From assembly GCF_016082275.1 (NCBI RefSeq), contig NZ_MOWM01000012.1, positions 1 through 64,000 of the forward strand: 64,000 bases of DNA. Reading direction: 5' to 3'. Source of the DNA: Variovorax sp. E3 (lineage in GTDB: Bacteria; Pseudomonadota; Gammaproteobacteria; Burkholderiales; Burkholderiaceae_C). Under the pieces are notes generated by a model, which ran no database searches, was not told where the DNA came from, and was given only the letters and a program-made list of their open reading frames with translations. Positions 39,286 to 48,491 of the stretch are shown here, in pieces. Made by a program: the position numbers and the translations under genes. Each line of letters starts with the position of its first letter. Position 1 is the stretch's first letter.

Positions 39286-40054
39286 GAGCGGTCAAATTAT
39301 AGGTTTGCAGGATTGGTTCGCGACCCCCCCGGGGCGCTACCTTCTGGCTTGGGAGCAGGCCCAGTTCGATCAGGCGGTGGCCGATGTCTTCGGCTATCAC
39401 GCACTGCAACTGGGCGCGGCCGAGGTCGACGGGCTGCGTGCCAACCGCATGCCGCACCGCTGGCTGGCGCTGGACGACCCCGCCCGGGGCGGCAAGGCGA
39501 CGCTGCTGACCGACTTCGCGGCGCTGCCTTTCGCGGCCAACAGCCTCGATCTGGTGGTACTGCCGCACGCGCTCGAACTGAGCCCCGACCCGCACGCCAC
39601 GCTGCGCGAGGTCGAGCGGGTGCTGGTGCCCGAGGGCCGGGTGGTGATCTGCGGGCTCAACCCGACCAGCCTGTGGGGCATGCGCCAGCGCCGCGCGCAC
39701 CTTTACCGCCGGCTGGGCATCGGCGATCTTTACCTGCCCGAGGGCGGAGAGTTCATCGGCTACTGGCGCATGCGCGACTGGCTGCGGCTCTTGAGCTTCG
39801 AGGTCGAGTCGGGCCGCTTCGGCATCTACCGGCCGGCCGTGCGCAGCGAGGCCTGGCTGGAGCGCTCGCGCTGGATGGACGCCGCCGGCGAGCGCTGGTG
39901 GCCCATCTTCGGCGCCGCCTACTTCCTGGTCGCGGTGAAGCGGGTGCGCGGCATGCGGCTGCTCAGCGCCGACTGGCGCCGCGCCGGTGCGCGCACCACC
40001 GCGCCCGTGCCCATCGCCGGCAAGGTGCACCGCAGCGAGCCCAAGAAGAATTGA
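39284..40054 (+). CDS. Class I SAM-dependent methyltransferase
   Basis: 256 residues. A Methyltransf_11-like core is visible from LLTDFAALPFAANSLDLVVLPHALELSPDPHATLREVERVLVPEGRVVICGLNP (about 72-125), with a diverged glycine motif. The rest, RLLSFEVESGRFGIYRP, is a typical C-terminal part of this gloB-neighbour family. Substrate unknown. ATG 39284 overlaps the gloB start on the other strand; a later TTG start (39303) is possible. Confidence 0.78.
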   Translation: MSGQIIGLQDWFATPPGRYLLAWEQAQFDQAVADVFGYHALQLGAAEVDGLRANRMPHRWLALDDPARGGKATLLTDFAALPFAANSLDLVVLPHALELSPDPHATLREVERVLVPEGRVVICGLNPTSLWGMRQRRAHLYRRLGIGDLYLPEGGEFIGYWRMRDWLRLLSFEVESGRFGIYRPAVRSEAWLERSRWMDAAGERWWPIFGAAYFLVAVKRVRGMRLLSADWRRAGARTTAPVPIAGKVHRSEPKKN

Positions 40055-40093
40055 AAATGAGCGAATGAATCGAATGAAGAAGGAAAAGTCAGT

Positions 40094-40543
40094 TTGAACG
40101 AAGTCGTGATCTACACCGATGGTGCGTGCAAGGGCAACCCGGGCCCCGGGGGCTGGGGTGCATGGCTCAAGTCGGGCCCCACCGAGAAAGACCTGTTCGG
40201 CGGGGAACTCAACACCACCAACAACCGCATGGAGCTGACCGCCGTCATCGAAGGCCTGGCCGCGCTCAAGCGGCCGTGCAAGGTGCTGCTCTACCTGGAC
40301 AGCCAGTACGTGCGCAAGGGCATCACCGAGTGGATCCGCGGCTGGAAGGCCAAGGGCTGGGTCACGGCCAGCAAGCAGCCCGTGAAGAACGTCGAGCTTT
40401 GGCAGAAGCTGGACAAGCTGGTGGCCGAGGGCGGCCACCAGATCGAGTGGCGCTGGGTCAAGGGCCACTCGGGCGACCCGGGCAACGAGCGCGCCGACAT
40501 GCTGGCCAACAAGGGCGTGGACAAGGCCCTCGGACGGATCTGA
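40094..40543 (+). CDS. rnhA: Ribonuclease HI
   Basis: 149 residues, typical RNase HI: first catalytic Asp in [17 protein letters not shown], Glu in [13 protein letters not shown], Asp in [13 protein letters not shown], and [18 protein letters not shown] with the last Asp. Cleaves RNA of RNA-DNA hybrids. Start is TTG 40094, supported by AAGGAAAA about 9 bases ahead and the lack of any closer ATG or GTG. It converges on moeA; a hairpin covers both stop codons. Confidence 0.95.
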   Translation: MNEVVIYTDGACKGNPGPGGWGAWLKSGPTEKDLFGGELNTTNNRMELTAVIEGLAALKRPCKVLLYLDSQYVRKGITEWIRGWKAKGWVTASKQPVKNVELWQKLDKLVAEGGHQIEWRWVKGHSGDPGNERADMLANKGVDKALGRI

Positions 40544-40557
40544 TCCCGGATCAGATC
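40537..40557. terminator. Perfect 9-bp hairpin over the rnhA and moeA stops
   Basis: GATCTGATC (40537-40545), CCG, GATCAGATC (40549-40557). It spans the stop codons of both convergent genes. No T run follows on either strand, so it may block read-through by structure or stabilise 3' ends. Confidence 0.55.
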
Positions 40558-41867
40558 ACGCCGTCGAACATCATCACATCCACCTCGTCGCCCGCGGCGA
40601 CGCAGCCCTGGCCATGGGGCAGCACCACGAGCCCGTTGGCCTCGACCATCGAGCTGAGCACGCCGGAGCCTTGGTTGCCGGCCACGCCGACTTCGGGCAG
40701 CGCGCCCGGCACCATCCTGACGAAGCCCCGCTGGTATTCGGTGCGGCCCGGCTTCTTGCGGATCGGGCCCGTGCTGCGCGCGCGCAGCAGCGGCGGGGGC
40801 GCCGACGCGGCGTCGTTGCAGCCCATCATGCGCAGCAGCGCCGGCCGCACGAAGGCCAGGAAAGTGACCATCACCGCCACCGGGTTGCCCGGCAGGCCGA
40901 ACAGCACGGCCGGCGGCTGCGTTGAAATGGCATCGCGCGGAATCAGCCCCACGGCCAGCGGGCGGCCGGGGCGCATCGCGACGCGCCAGAAGGCCATGTC
41001 GCCCAACTGCTGCATCACGTCGCGCGTGTGGTCGGCCGCGCCGGTGCTGACGCCGCCGCTGCTGACGATGGCGTCGGCCTCGCGCGCGGCGCGTTGCAGC
41101 GTGGCGGCGAGCGTGGCCGGGTCGTCGCGCACCAGGCCGAGGTCGACCACCTCGCAGCCCAGCCGCGCGAGCAGTCCGAACACGGTGTAGCGGTTGCTGT
41201 CGTACACGGCGCCTTCGCGCGGCGCCTCGCCCAGGCTCAGGATCTCGTCGCCGGTCGAGAAGTACGCCACGCGCAGCCGCCGCAGCACGGGCACGCCCGA
41301 AAGGCCCAGGCTGGCGACCATGCCGAGCGCGGCCGGCGACAGGCGCTCGCCCCGGCGCAGCGCGGGCTGGCCCTGCATGAGGTCCTCGCCGGCAAAGCGC
41401 CGGTTGTCGCCGCGCCGAAGCACATGCGCCGGAAAGCGCACCGTGTCGCCTTCGACATTGCAGAACTCCTGCGGGATCACCGTGTCGAGGCCGGGCGGCA
41501 TCATCGCGCCGGTCATGATGTGCACCGCATCGCCGGTGGCCAGCGCCCCGCGCCATGCCGCGCCGGCCAGCGCGGTGCCCACCACGCGCAGCGTGACGGA
41601 CGCGTCGCTGGGCGCGTCGGCGGGCAGCAGCGCGCCGTCGAAGGCGTAGCCGTCCATGGCGGAGTTGTCGTGCGGCGGCACGCTGATGGGCGAGACGATG
41701 TCTTCGGCCAGCACGCGGCCCAGCGCGTCGAACAGTGAGACGCTCTCGCGCTGGGTGACGACGGCCGGTGCCGTCAGCTGCGAGAGAAAGGCGTGCACGG
41801 CGTCGACGCTCAGGTCGGCGGCGTCGTAGCCCGGGAGGGCGGAGGCGATGTCTGCGATGCGACTCAT
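40551..41867 (-). CDS. moeA: Molybdopterin molybdenumtransferase
   Basis: 438 residues. MoeA domains: PPHDNSAMDGYA (about 68-80), IMTGAMMPPGLDTVIPQE, RRGDNRRFAGED, STGDEI, YDSNRYTVFGLL, VSSGGVSTGAAD and FGLPGNPVAVMVTF, with a C-terminal small beta domain. Inserts Mo into adenylylated molybdopterin. The Mo cofactor genes run moaA-mobA-moeA on the minus strand, with mobA 7 bases upstream. Confidence 0.96.
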   Translation of the reverse strand: MSRIADIASALPGYDAADLSVDAVHAFLSQLTAPAVVTQRESVSLFDALGRVLAEDIVSPISVPPHDNSAMDGYAFDGALLPADAPSDASVTLRVVGTALAGAAWRGALATGDAVHIMTGAMMPPGLDTVIPQEFCNVEGDTVRFPAHVLRRGDNRRFAGEDLMQGQPALRRGERLSPAALGMVASLGLSGVPVLRRLRVAYFSTGDEILSLGEAPREGAVYDSNRYTVFGLLARLGCEVVDLGLVRDDPATLAATLQRAAREADAIVSSGGVSTGAADHTRDVMQQLGDMAFWRVAMRPGRPLAVGLIPRDAISTQPPAVLFGLPGNPVAVMVTFLAFVRPALLRMMGCNDAASAPPPLLRARSTGPIRKKPGRTEYQRGFVRMVPGALPEVGVAGNQGSGVLSSMVEANGLVVLPHGQGCVAAGDEVDVMMFDGVI

Positions 41868-41874
41868 GGGCTCA

Positions 41875-42534
41875 TCAGCGGTTTTCGAGTGCGTGCAGCT
41901 CGGCCAAGGTATTGGCGTTGAAGAAGGCGTCGGGCGCGTCGCCCGGGCGGTCGAAGGGCACGCGCACCGTGCGGTGCTGCGCGGCCCATGCCTGGACCTT
42001 GCGGCCGCCGGTGTCGACGTAGCGGCGCAGGCTGTCGCGCAGGTCGGCGCGCAGCAGGCAGAAGACGGGTTGGGCGCGCAGCGTTGGCGCCTCGCCGTCC
42101 GCGGCCTCGGGGGCGCTGGCCATGGCGATCTCCGCGTCCGCTGCGGCGGCAGCTTCGGCAAGGCGCGCGGCAAGGTCGCGTGGGAACAGCGGGGTGTCGC
42201 AGGGCACGGTCAGCAGCCACGGCGTGGCGCAGTGCTCGAGCCCGCTCAAGAAGCCAGCGAGCGGGCCCGGATAGTCGGCCACGCTGTCGGGCCAGACCGG
42301 CACGCCGAAGGCTTCGTAGTCGGCCAGGTTGCGGTTGGCATTGACCATCAGCCGGCCGACCTGCGGCCCCAGCCGCCGCACCGCATGCAGCGCCAGCGGC
42401 TCGCCGTTGAAAAGCTGCAGCCCCTTGTCGACGCCGCCCATGCGCGAACCGCGGCCGCCGGCCAGCAACAGGCCCGTGATGTCGGCGGGCGCGATGATGG
42501 CGTGCGCGGGCATGGCGGCCGCCTGGGTCGTCAT
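41875..42534 (-). CDS. mobA: Molybdenum cofactor guanylyltransferase
   Basis: 219 residues. Nucleotidyltransferase start motif [19 protein letters not shown] (about 22-40), VPCDTPLFP for metal binding and [10 protein letters not shown] near the end. Adds GMP to Mo-molybdopterin, so this organism is predicted to make the bis-MGD form. The ATG overlaps the moaA stop as ATGA. Confidence 0.95.
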   Translation of the reverse strand: MTTQAAAMPAHAIIAPADITGLLLAGGRGSRMGGVDKGLQLFNGEPLALHAVRRLGPQVGRLMVNANRNLADYEAFGVPVWPDSVADYPGPLAGFLSGLEHCATPWLLTVPCDTPLFPRDLAARLAEAAAAADAEIAMASAPEAADGEAPTLRAQPVFCLLRADLRDSLRRYVDTGGRKVQAWAAQHRTVRVPFDRPGDAPDAFFNANTLAELHALENR

Positions 42535-43694
42535 CCGCCGATGTAGCTCATCTCGACGCGGCGCGGGGCCTTGTCGTCGCCATCACCGGGGGCGCCGGTG
42601 TTGCCGGCGGCGGGCCCGCGCAGGGCGCGCAACTCGGAGTAGCGGTCGGCGCGGCCCTGCCAGATGTGGCCGACGGCCGAGGCGATGTCTTCGTCGCTGG
42701 CGGTGCCGCGCAGCAAGGGGCGCAGGTCGTGGCCCGCGCTCGCGAACAGGCACAGGTAGAGCTTGCCTTCGGTCGACAGGCGGGCCCGGCTGCAGTCGTG
42801 GCAGAAGGCCTGGGTCACGCTGCTGATGACGCCGATTTCGCCGCCGCCGTCGGCATAGGCCCAGCGCTGGGCGGTTTCGCCGGGCGTGGTGGCCTGCAGC
42901 GGCACCAGCGGGAACTCGGCGTGGATGCGCGCAATGACGTCGGCCGAGGGCAGCACCTCGTCCATGCGCCAGCCGTTGGTGGCGCCCACGTCCATGTACT
43001 CGATGAAGCGCAGCACCACCTTGCCGCCGTGGTGCGCGCGGAAGTAGCGCGCCATCGGCAGGATTTCTTGCTCGTTGGTGCCGCGCTTGACCACCATGTT
43101 GACCTTGATCGGCCCCAGGCCCGCGGCCAGCGCCGCGTCGATGCCGGCCAGCACGTCGGCCACCGGAAAGTCGACGTCGTTCATGTGGCGAAACACCGCG
43201 TCGTCCAAGCTGTCCAGGCTCACGGTCACGCGCTGCAGGCCGGCGGCCCGAAGCGTGGCCGCCTTGCGCTGCAGCAGCGAGCCGTTGGTGGTGAGCGTCA
43301 GCGCCAGCGCTTCGCCGCCGGGCGTGCGGATTTCAGCGAGCTGCCCGACCAGCCGCTCGATGTTCTTGCGCAGCAGGGGCTCGCCGCCGGTCAGGCGGAT
43401 CTTGCGCACGCCGTGCGACGCGAACACGCGCGCCAGCCGCGTCATTTCCTCGAAGCTCAGCAGGGCGCTGTGCGGCAGGTACTTGTAGTCCTTGTCGAAC
43501 ACGTCCTTCGGCATGCAGTAGCTGCAGCGGAAGTTGCAGCGGTCGGTCACGCTGATGCGCAGGTCGGTCAGGGGCCGGCCCAGGCGGTCGAGCAGGTGGC
43601 CGGTGGCCGGCACCGCGAGCGCCGGCACGGCCACCGCGGGGTGCGCGTGGCCGACGGCGGAGATCGGAATGACGGTGCTGCTGCTGTGCTTCAT
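42531..43694 (-). CDS. moaA: GTP 3',8-cyclase
   Basis: 387 residues. Radical SAM motif CNFRCSYC (about 63-70), LRISVTDR before it, [10 protein letters not shown], and the second Fe-S cluster from [18 protein letters not shown]. Ends in the conserved double glycine (SYIGG). First step of molybdopterin synthesis from GTP. I start at ATG 43694 (MKHSSST); ATG codons up to 43733 give a longer tail without a ribosome site. A His-tag-free Ala/Pro-rich leader of about 40 residues precedes the domain. Confidence 0.95.
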   Translation of the reverse strand: MKHSSSTVIPISAVGHAHPAVAVPALAVPATGHLLDRLGRPLTDLRISVTDRCNFRCSYCMPKDVFDKDYKYLPHSALLSFEEMTRLARVFASHGVRKIRLTGGEPLLRKNIERLVGQLAEIRTPGGEALALTLTTNGSLLQRKAATLRAAGLQRVTVSLDSLDDAVFRHMNDVDFPVADVLAGIDAALAAGLGPIKVNMVVKRGTNEQEILPMARYFRAHHGGKVVLRFIEYMDVGATNGWRMDEVLPSADVIARIHAEFPLVPLQATTPGETAQRWAYADGGGEIGVISSVTQAFCHDCSRARLSTEGKLYLCLFASAGHDLRPLLRGTASDEDIASAVGHIWQGRADRYSELRALRGPAAGNTGAPGDGDDKAPRRVEMSYIGG

Positions 43695-43775
43695 GGGGTG
43701 GGTCCGATTTTGCGCCATCGCCCATGGACCCATTCACCGCAGGCTACTTGCGGCGGCATCGGGGCGCCCCGGGGG

Positions 43776-44486
43776 TCATCCCTTGCAGAGCTTCAGGTTG
43801 GTGCGGGTGGCGCGCACCACCGGCAAGAAGATCTCGGCGTCCGCCGGCGGGTAGTTCTCCTTGATGCCGTCGTCGGTACGGGCGGCGTCCTCGGCCAGCG
43901 GCTGCAGGGTCTTGAGGCAGGCGGCGCGGTCGTTGAGCTTGAACTGCGTGAGCGCCAGGTCGTTGCGGATCCAGCCCTTGGTGATCCAGTCGAGCGTCTT
44001 GTCGCAGTCCGACAGCACGGGCGCCAGCGTGGTCTGGGCGACGGCGTAGTCCCGGGTGTCGTACAGGCGCTTGAAGGTCTTGCGCGAGTTGGCCACGGCC
44101 TTGTCGGTGCAGCCCGGGGTGGGGCGGGTGTAGGTGCCGTCGAAGCTGGCGCGCATGCCGCAGCTTTCGCGGCATTGCTCCGACCCGTTGGTCGAGACCT
44201 GCACCTTGTCGGCGCTGACCGCGAAGCTCACGACACAGCTGGTGTCGTCGATCTTGGCCTTGCCGCGCACGATGGCGCCGTCGAGCGCGCAGGTGTGGGC
44301 GTTGGCGCCGATGGTGGTGATGTCGAAGCGCCCGTCGGACTTGACGCGCAGCGCGCCGCTGCCGCCCTGGTAGATGTATTCGCCGGCCGGCGGCGTGGTG
44401 GTGGGCGGCGTCTGGGCTGTCGCCAGGCTGGCGCCCAGGAGCAGGGCGAAGGGAAGGGCAAGGGGAAGGATGTGCTGGAACTTCAT
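43776..44486 (-). CDS. Secreted cysteine-rich protein of unknown function
   Basis: 236 residues. A clear signal peptide (1-25, ending ATA-QT), then a Thr/Pro stretch, a beta-rich part with [34 protein letters not shown] and six more Cys (about 105-150), and a helical second half with TPR-like spacing ([25 protein letters not shown]). I do not recognise a family. The Cys pairs suggest disulfides in the periplasm. It is divergent from sodA. Confidence 0.72.
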   Translation of the reverse strand: MKFQHILPLALPFALLLGASLATAQTPPTTTPPAGEYIYQGGSGALRVKSDGRFDITTIGANAHTCALDGAIVRGKAKIDDTSCVVSFAVSADKVQVSTNGSEQCRESCGMRASFDGTYTRPTPGCTDKAVANSRKTFKRLYDTRDYAVAQTTLAPVLSDCDKTLDWITKGWIRNDLALTQFKLNDRAACLKTLQPLAEDAARTDDGIKENYPPADAEIFLPVVRATRTNLKLCKG

Positions 44487-44586
44487 CGTTGGAATCTCCC
44501 GGGGAAACGTGCCGCGCAAGAGTGTATCGATCGTTGCCGGATGTTTTCCCGGGCTGGCCGGTTTTCGCCATCCCTGCCGGGATGTC

Positions 44587-44615
44587 TTGACGTGGCCAAT
44601 GAGAATTCCTATCAT
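44587..44615 (+). promoter_or_regulatory. sodA: sodA promoter with overlapping Fur-like box
   Basis: TTGACG (44587-44592), 17 bases, TATCAT (44610-44615). Across the -10 lies TGAGAATTCCTATCA (44600-44614), which matches 11 of the 14 defined positions of the 7-1-7 Fur consensus TGATAATnATTATCA. Fur represses sodA in E. coli from a similar place. The ribosome site AAGGAG is about 10 bases before the GTG. Confidence 0.72.
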
Positions 44616-44682
44616 CTGGATGCCTGAGTACGCAACACGTCGACAACGCAAAGGGCTCTTCCAACCAAGGAGCTTTTCGACC

Positions 44683-45318
44683 GTGCCGTACACCCTGCCA
44701 GCCTTGCCCTATGCCTTCGATGCGCTCGAACCCCACATCGACGCCCAGACGATGGAAATCCATCACGGCAAGCACCACCAGACCTATGTCAACAACCTCA
44801 ACGCGGCGCTGAAAGACACGCCGCACGAGGGAACGCCGGTCGAGGAGCTCATCGCCGGGGTCGAGCAGCTGCCCGAGGCGCTGCGCGCGCCGGTGCGCAA
44901 CAACGGCGGCGGCCATGCCAACCACAGCCTGTTCTGGACCGTGATGACGCCGGTCGGCCAGGGCGGCGGCGGTACGCCTTCGGGGGCGCTGGCCAAGGCC
45001 ATCGACACCGACCTGGGCGGCTTCGACGCCTTCAAGGAGACCTTCACCAAGGCGGCCCTCACGCGCTTCGGCAGCGGCTGGGCGTGGCTGTCGGTGGCGC
45101 CCGGCGGCAAGCTCGCGGTGGAAAGCAGCGGCAACCAGGACAGCCCGCTGATGCGCGGCATCGGCTCGGGCAACACGCCGATCCTGGGGCTGGACGTGTG
45201 GGAGCACGCGTATTACCTCAAGTACCAGAACCGCCGGCCCGAATACATCGCGGCCTTCTACAACGTGGTGAACTGGGCCGAGGTGGCCCGCCGCCACGCG
45301 GCCGCAACCGGCGGCTGA
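44683..45318 (+). CDS. sodA: Superoxide dismutase, manganese type
   Basis: 211 residues, strongly like E. coli Sod[37 protein letters not shown] at the start. Metal ligands are H in HGKHHQTY, H in ANHSLFW, D and H in [22 protein letters not shown] with Gly rather than Gln, and NQDSPLM carrying the Gln in the C-terminal half, mark the Mn type. Converts superoxide to peroxide in the cytosol. Start is GTG 44683, with AAGGAG upstream. Followed after 11 bases by a ZIP transporter gene. Confidence 0.94.
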   Translation: MPYTLPALPYAFDALEPHIDAQTMEIHHGKHHQTYVNNLNAALKDTPHEGTPVEELIAGVEQLPEALRAPVRNNGGGHANHSLFWTVMTPVGQGGGGTPSGALAKAIDTDLGGFDAFKETFTKAALTRFGSGWAWLSVAPGGKLAVESSGNQDSPLMRGIGSGNTPILGLDVWEHAYYLKYQNRRPEYIAAFYNVVNWAEVARRHAAATGG

Positions 45319-45329
45319 GGCGCGGCGCC

Positions 45330-46250
45330 ATGAACGACCCGCGGCAGATCACGGTGGCGGATGCGGGCCCCAAGCCCGCGCGTGCGATGCGCGAGCGGAT
45401 CGGCTTCGCCATCGTCGCCGCCGGCGCGCTGGTGGTGCTGACACAGTTCTGGACCTTCGTGCGCGGCGACCCGCTGGTGTGGAACGCCTTGCTCGGCGGC
45501 TCGGTCGCGGCGCTGGCCACGGCGCTCGGCACGCTACCGGTGCTGTTCTCGCAAAAGCTCCCCGAGCGGCTGCAGGACACCCTGTTCGGCTTCGGCGCCG
45601 GCGTGATGCTGGCGGCCAGTGCCTTCTCGCTGATCATTCCGGGGCTCGAGGCCGCCAAGACCGTGGGCGTGTTCGGCGGCGGCAACTGGGCGGCGGGCGG
45701 GGTCATCGGCTCGGCCATCCTGCTGGGCGGCGCCGTGCTGATGCTGATGGACCGCGTGTTGCCGCACGAGCACTTCATCAAGGGGCGCGAAGGGCAGACC
45801 GCCAAGCAACTGCGGCGCACCTGGCTCTTCGTGTTCGCCATTGCGCTGCACAACGTGCCGGAAGGGCTGGCGATCGGTGTCGGCTACGCAGCCAACAACG
45901 GGCTGCGCGCGGACGCGCTGGCCACCGGCATCGCGATCCAGGACGTGCCCGAGGGGCTGGTCGTGGCCGTGGCGCTGCTGGCCGCCGGCTACAGCCGTGT
46001 CTTCGCGGTGCTGATCGGCATGGCGTCAGGGCTGGTCGAGCCGCTGGGCGCCGTGCTGGGCGCGGCGGTGGTCGGCCACTCGGCGATGCTGCTGCCCTGG
46101 GGGCTGGGTTTTGCCGCGGGCGCGATGCTGTTCGTGATCAGCCACGAGATCATTCCCGAATCGCACCGCAAGGGGCACGAGGCCTTTGCCACCAACGGGC
46201 TGATGGTCGGCTTCGTGCTGATGATGCTGCTGGACACCGCGCTGGGCTGA
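45330..46250 (+). CDS. ZIP family metal transporter
   Basis: 306 residues, about eight membrane helices. Metal-path motifs HNVPEGLAIGVGYAANNG (about 172-190), QDVPEGLVVAVAL (about 207-219) and HEIIPESHRKGHE near the end. Family takes up Zn, Mn or Fe. Only 11 bases from sodA, so it likely shares the Fur-like promoter and may supply Mn to SodA in low iron; that is inference. ATG 45330. Confidence 0.85.
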   Translation: MNDPRQITVADAGPKPARAMRERIGFAIVAAGALVVLTQFWTFVRGDPLVWNALLGGSVAALATALGTLPVLFSQKLPERLQDTLFGFGAGVMLAASAFSLIIPGLEAAKTVGVFGGGNWAAGGVIGSAILLGGAVLMLMDRVLPHEHFIKGREGQTAKQLRRTWLFVFAIALHNVPEGLAIGVGYAANNGLRADALATGIAIQDVPEGLVVAVALLAAGYSRVFAVLIGMASGLVEPLGAVLGAAVVGHSAMLLPWGLGFAAGAMLFVISHEIIPESHRKGHEAFATNGLMVGFVLMMLLDTALG

Positions 46251-46283
46251 CGCCGCCCCGCGCGGTGTTCTGCCGCTCGGCCG

Positions 46284-47716
46284 TCAGCCGTGCTTGACGG
46301 CGACGGTCTTCAGCGTGGTGAAGCCGTACAGCGCCTCGAAGCCCTTTTCGCGGCCATAGCCCGACGACTTCACGCCGCCGAAGGGCAGCTCCACGCCGCC
46401 GCCCGCGCCGTAGTTGTTGATGAACACCTGGCCGCTCTTCACGCGCTTGGCCATGCGGAACTGGCGCGCGCCGTCGGCCGTCCACACGCCGGCCACCAGG
46501 CCGAACTGCGTGGCGTTGGCCAGCGCCACCGCTTCGTCTTCGTCCGTGAACGACATCGCGGCCAGCACCGGGCCGAACACCTCTTCCTGCGCCAGCCGGT
46601 GGCCCACCGGCACGTCGCGCAGCAGGGTGGGGGCCTGGTAGAAGCCGGTCTCGGGCGCTTCCTCGACCACGACGCCCTGCGCCACCATCGGAATGCCGGC
46701 ATGCTGCGCATCGCTCAAAAAGTCCCACACGCGCTGCTGCTGCGTCTGGCGGATCAGCGGGCCCACGTCGAGGTCCATGGCCGCGGGGCCCACGCGCAAG
46801 GCCTCGAAGGCGTGGCCCAGGCGCTCGAGCAGCGGCTCGTAGATGTCGCGCTGGATCAGCACGCGCGAGCCGGCCGAGCAGGTCTGGCCGGCGTTCTGCA
46901 CGATGGCGTTGATGACCACGGGAATCACCGCGTCCAGGTCGGCGTCGGCGAACACGATCTGCGGGCTCTTGCCGCCCAGCTCGAGCGTGACCGGGCAGTG
47001 CCGCTCGGCCGCCACCTGCTGGATCAGCGTGCCGATCTTCGGGCTGCCGGTGAAGCTGATGTGGTCGATGCCTTCGTGCCGCGCGAGCGCGTCGCCCACC
47101 TCGTGGCCGTAGCCCGTCACGATGTTCAGCGCGCCGGCCGGAAAACCGACCTCGGCCGCCAGCTGCGCCACGCGGATCAGCGAGAGGCACGCGTCTTCGG
47201 CCGGCTTCACCACGCACACGTTGCCCGCCGCCAGGCTCCGCCCACGCTGCGCCCGAAGATCTGCATCGGGTAGTTCCACGGAATGATGTGGCCGGTGACG
47301 CCGTGCGGCTCGCGCCAGGTGAAGACGCTGTAGCCGTCCTGGTAGGGAATGGTCTCGCCGTGCAGCTTGTCGCAGGCGCCGGCGTAGAACTCGAAGTAGC
47401 GCACCAGCGCCACCGCGTCGGCGCGGGCCTGCTTGACGGGCTTGCCGCAGTCGCGCTGCTCGATCAGCGCCAGTTCGTCGACGTGCTCGGCGATCTTCTG
47501 CGACAGCTTGTAGAGCAGGCGGCCGCGGTCGGCGGCGCTGACCTTGTGCCAGACGCCCTCGAAGCAGTCGCGCGCGGCGCGCACGGCCGAGTCGATGTCG
47601 GCGGCGTTGCTGCGCTGGATCTCGTCGAAAGTCTGACCGTCGGAGGGGTCGATGACCGGCAGGGTGCGGCCGGAGGAGGACGGAACGTCCGCGTTGGCGA
47701 TGTAGTTGAGCTGCAT
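46284..47716 (-). CDS. NAD(P)-dependent aldehyde dehydrogenase (one frame break)
   Basis: About 477 residues. N-terminal part to GHIIPWNYPMQIFGRSVGGA, then after a one-base gap near 47237 LAAGNVCVVKPAEDACLSLIRVA and the catalytic domain: Glu in TLELGGKSPQIVFADADLD, nucleophile Cys in NAGQTCSAGSRVL, and EVFGPVLAAM. Typical non-acylating ALDH such as betaine- or aminobutyraldehyde-type; substrate unknown. The gap is in the sequence between two strongly conserved blocks, so it is probably an error. It converges on the ZIP gene. Confidence 0.88.
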
Positions 47717-47792
47717 GGGGCAGGATTTTGCGCGAATCGCGCAAAACCGTGGGCGCCCCGGGCCGCAAACCCTGGCGTGGCCCTGCCTGGCC

Positions 47793-48347
47793 TTACTTGG
47801 CCACGACGGCCTTGGGCAGGGCGCGTATGGCGTTCAGCATGCGCTCCACGTGCTTGTCGGGGTTCAGGTTCTGGTAGTAGTAGGCGACCTTGCCGTCGGG
47901 TGCGATCACGTACGACAGGCGGTTGGCGAAGTCGGGCTTGGTCTGCATGACGGCGTCGAAGCCCTGGATCACGGCCTTGGATTCGTCCGATGCCACCGGA
48001 AACCGGTTCTGGCACGACTTGACCGAGAACTTCGACAGCGTGCCGATGTCGTCCGCCGACACGCCGATCACCGTGGCGCCCAGCGCCGCGAACTTGTCGA
48101 TGGCCTCGGCGAAGGCATGGGCTTCGATGGAGCAGTCGTTCGAGTCGGCCGCCGGAAAGAAATACACCACCACCGGGCCCTTGGCGAGCGCGTCGGCCAG
48201 CGAGTAGCGGAAGGTCTTGCCGCCCAGCGCGGCCTCGGCCGTGAAGCGGGGCGCGGGGTCGCCGATGTCGAGCGCGGCCCAGGCTGGATGCGCCAAAGCT
48301 GCAAAAACTGTCATCAAGGCGATGCGTGAGAGGATCGGTCGGGCCAT
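47793..48347 (-). CDS. Exported peroxiredoxin (AhpC/TSA, Bcp-like)
   Basis: 184 residues. Signal peptide (1-24, ending AWA-AL), then DIGDPAPRFTAEAALGGKTF and the peroxidatic site VVVYFFPAADSNDCSIEAHAF with Cys in the usual place; a second Cys in KFSVKSCQNRFPVASDES could resolve. The usual TxxC Thr is replaced by Ser in DSNDC. Likely reduces peroxides in the periplasm. 76 bases upstream of the ALDH gene on the same strand. GGAG precedes the ATG. Confidence 0.82.
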   Translation of the reverse strand: MARPILSRIALMTVFAALAHPAWAALDIGDPAPRFTAEAALGGKTFRYSLADALAKGPVVVYFFPAADSNDCSIEAHAFAEAIDKFAALGATVIGVSADDIGTLSKFSVKSCQNRFPVASDESKAVIQGFDAVMQTKPDFANRLSYVIAPDGKVAYYYQNLNPDKHVERMLNAIRALPKAVVAK

Positions 48348-48491
48348 GATGTAACTCCGGAGCGGTGTGGCCCGAATTTTAGGCTTCAGGGGCCGCTTCG
48401 GAAGTGGCCGGACTGAATGAAACCGGAGCCCGCCGGCCGGCGTACAGAAGAAGACAGGGACCGACCCATTGAAGCAACGGAAGTACTTTTC

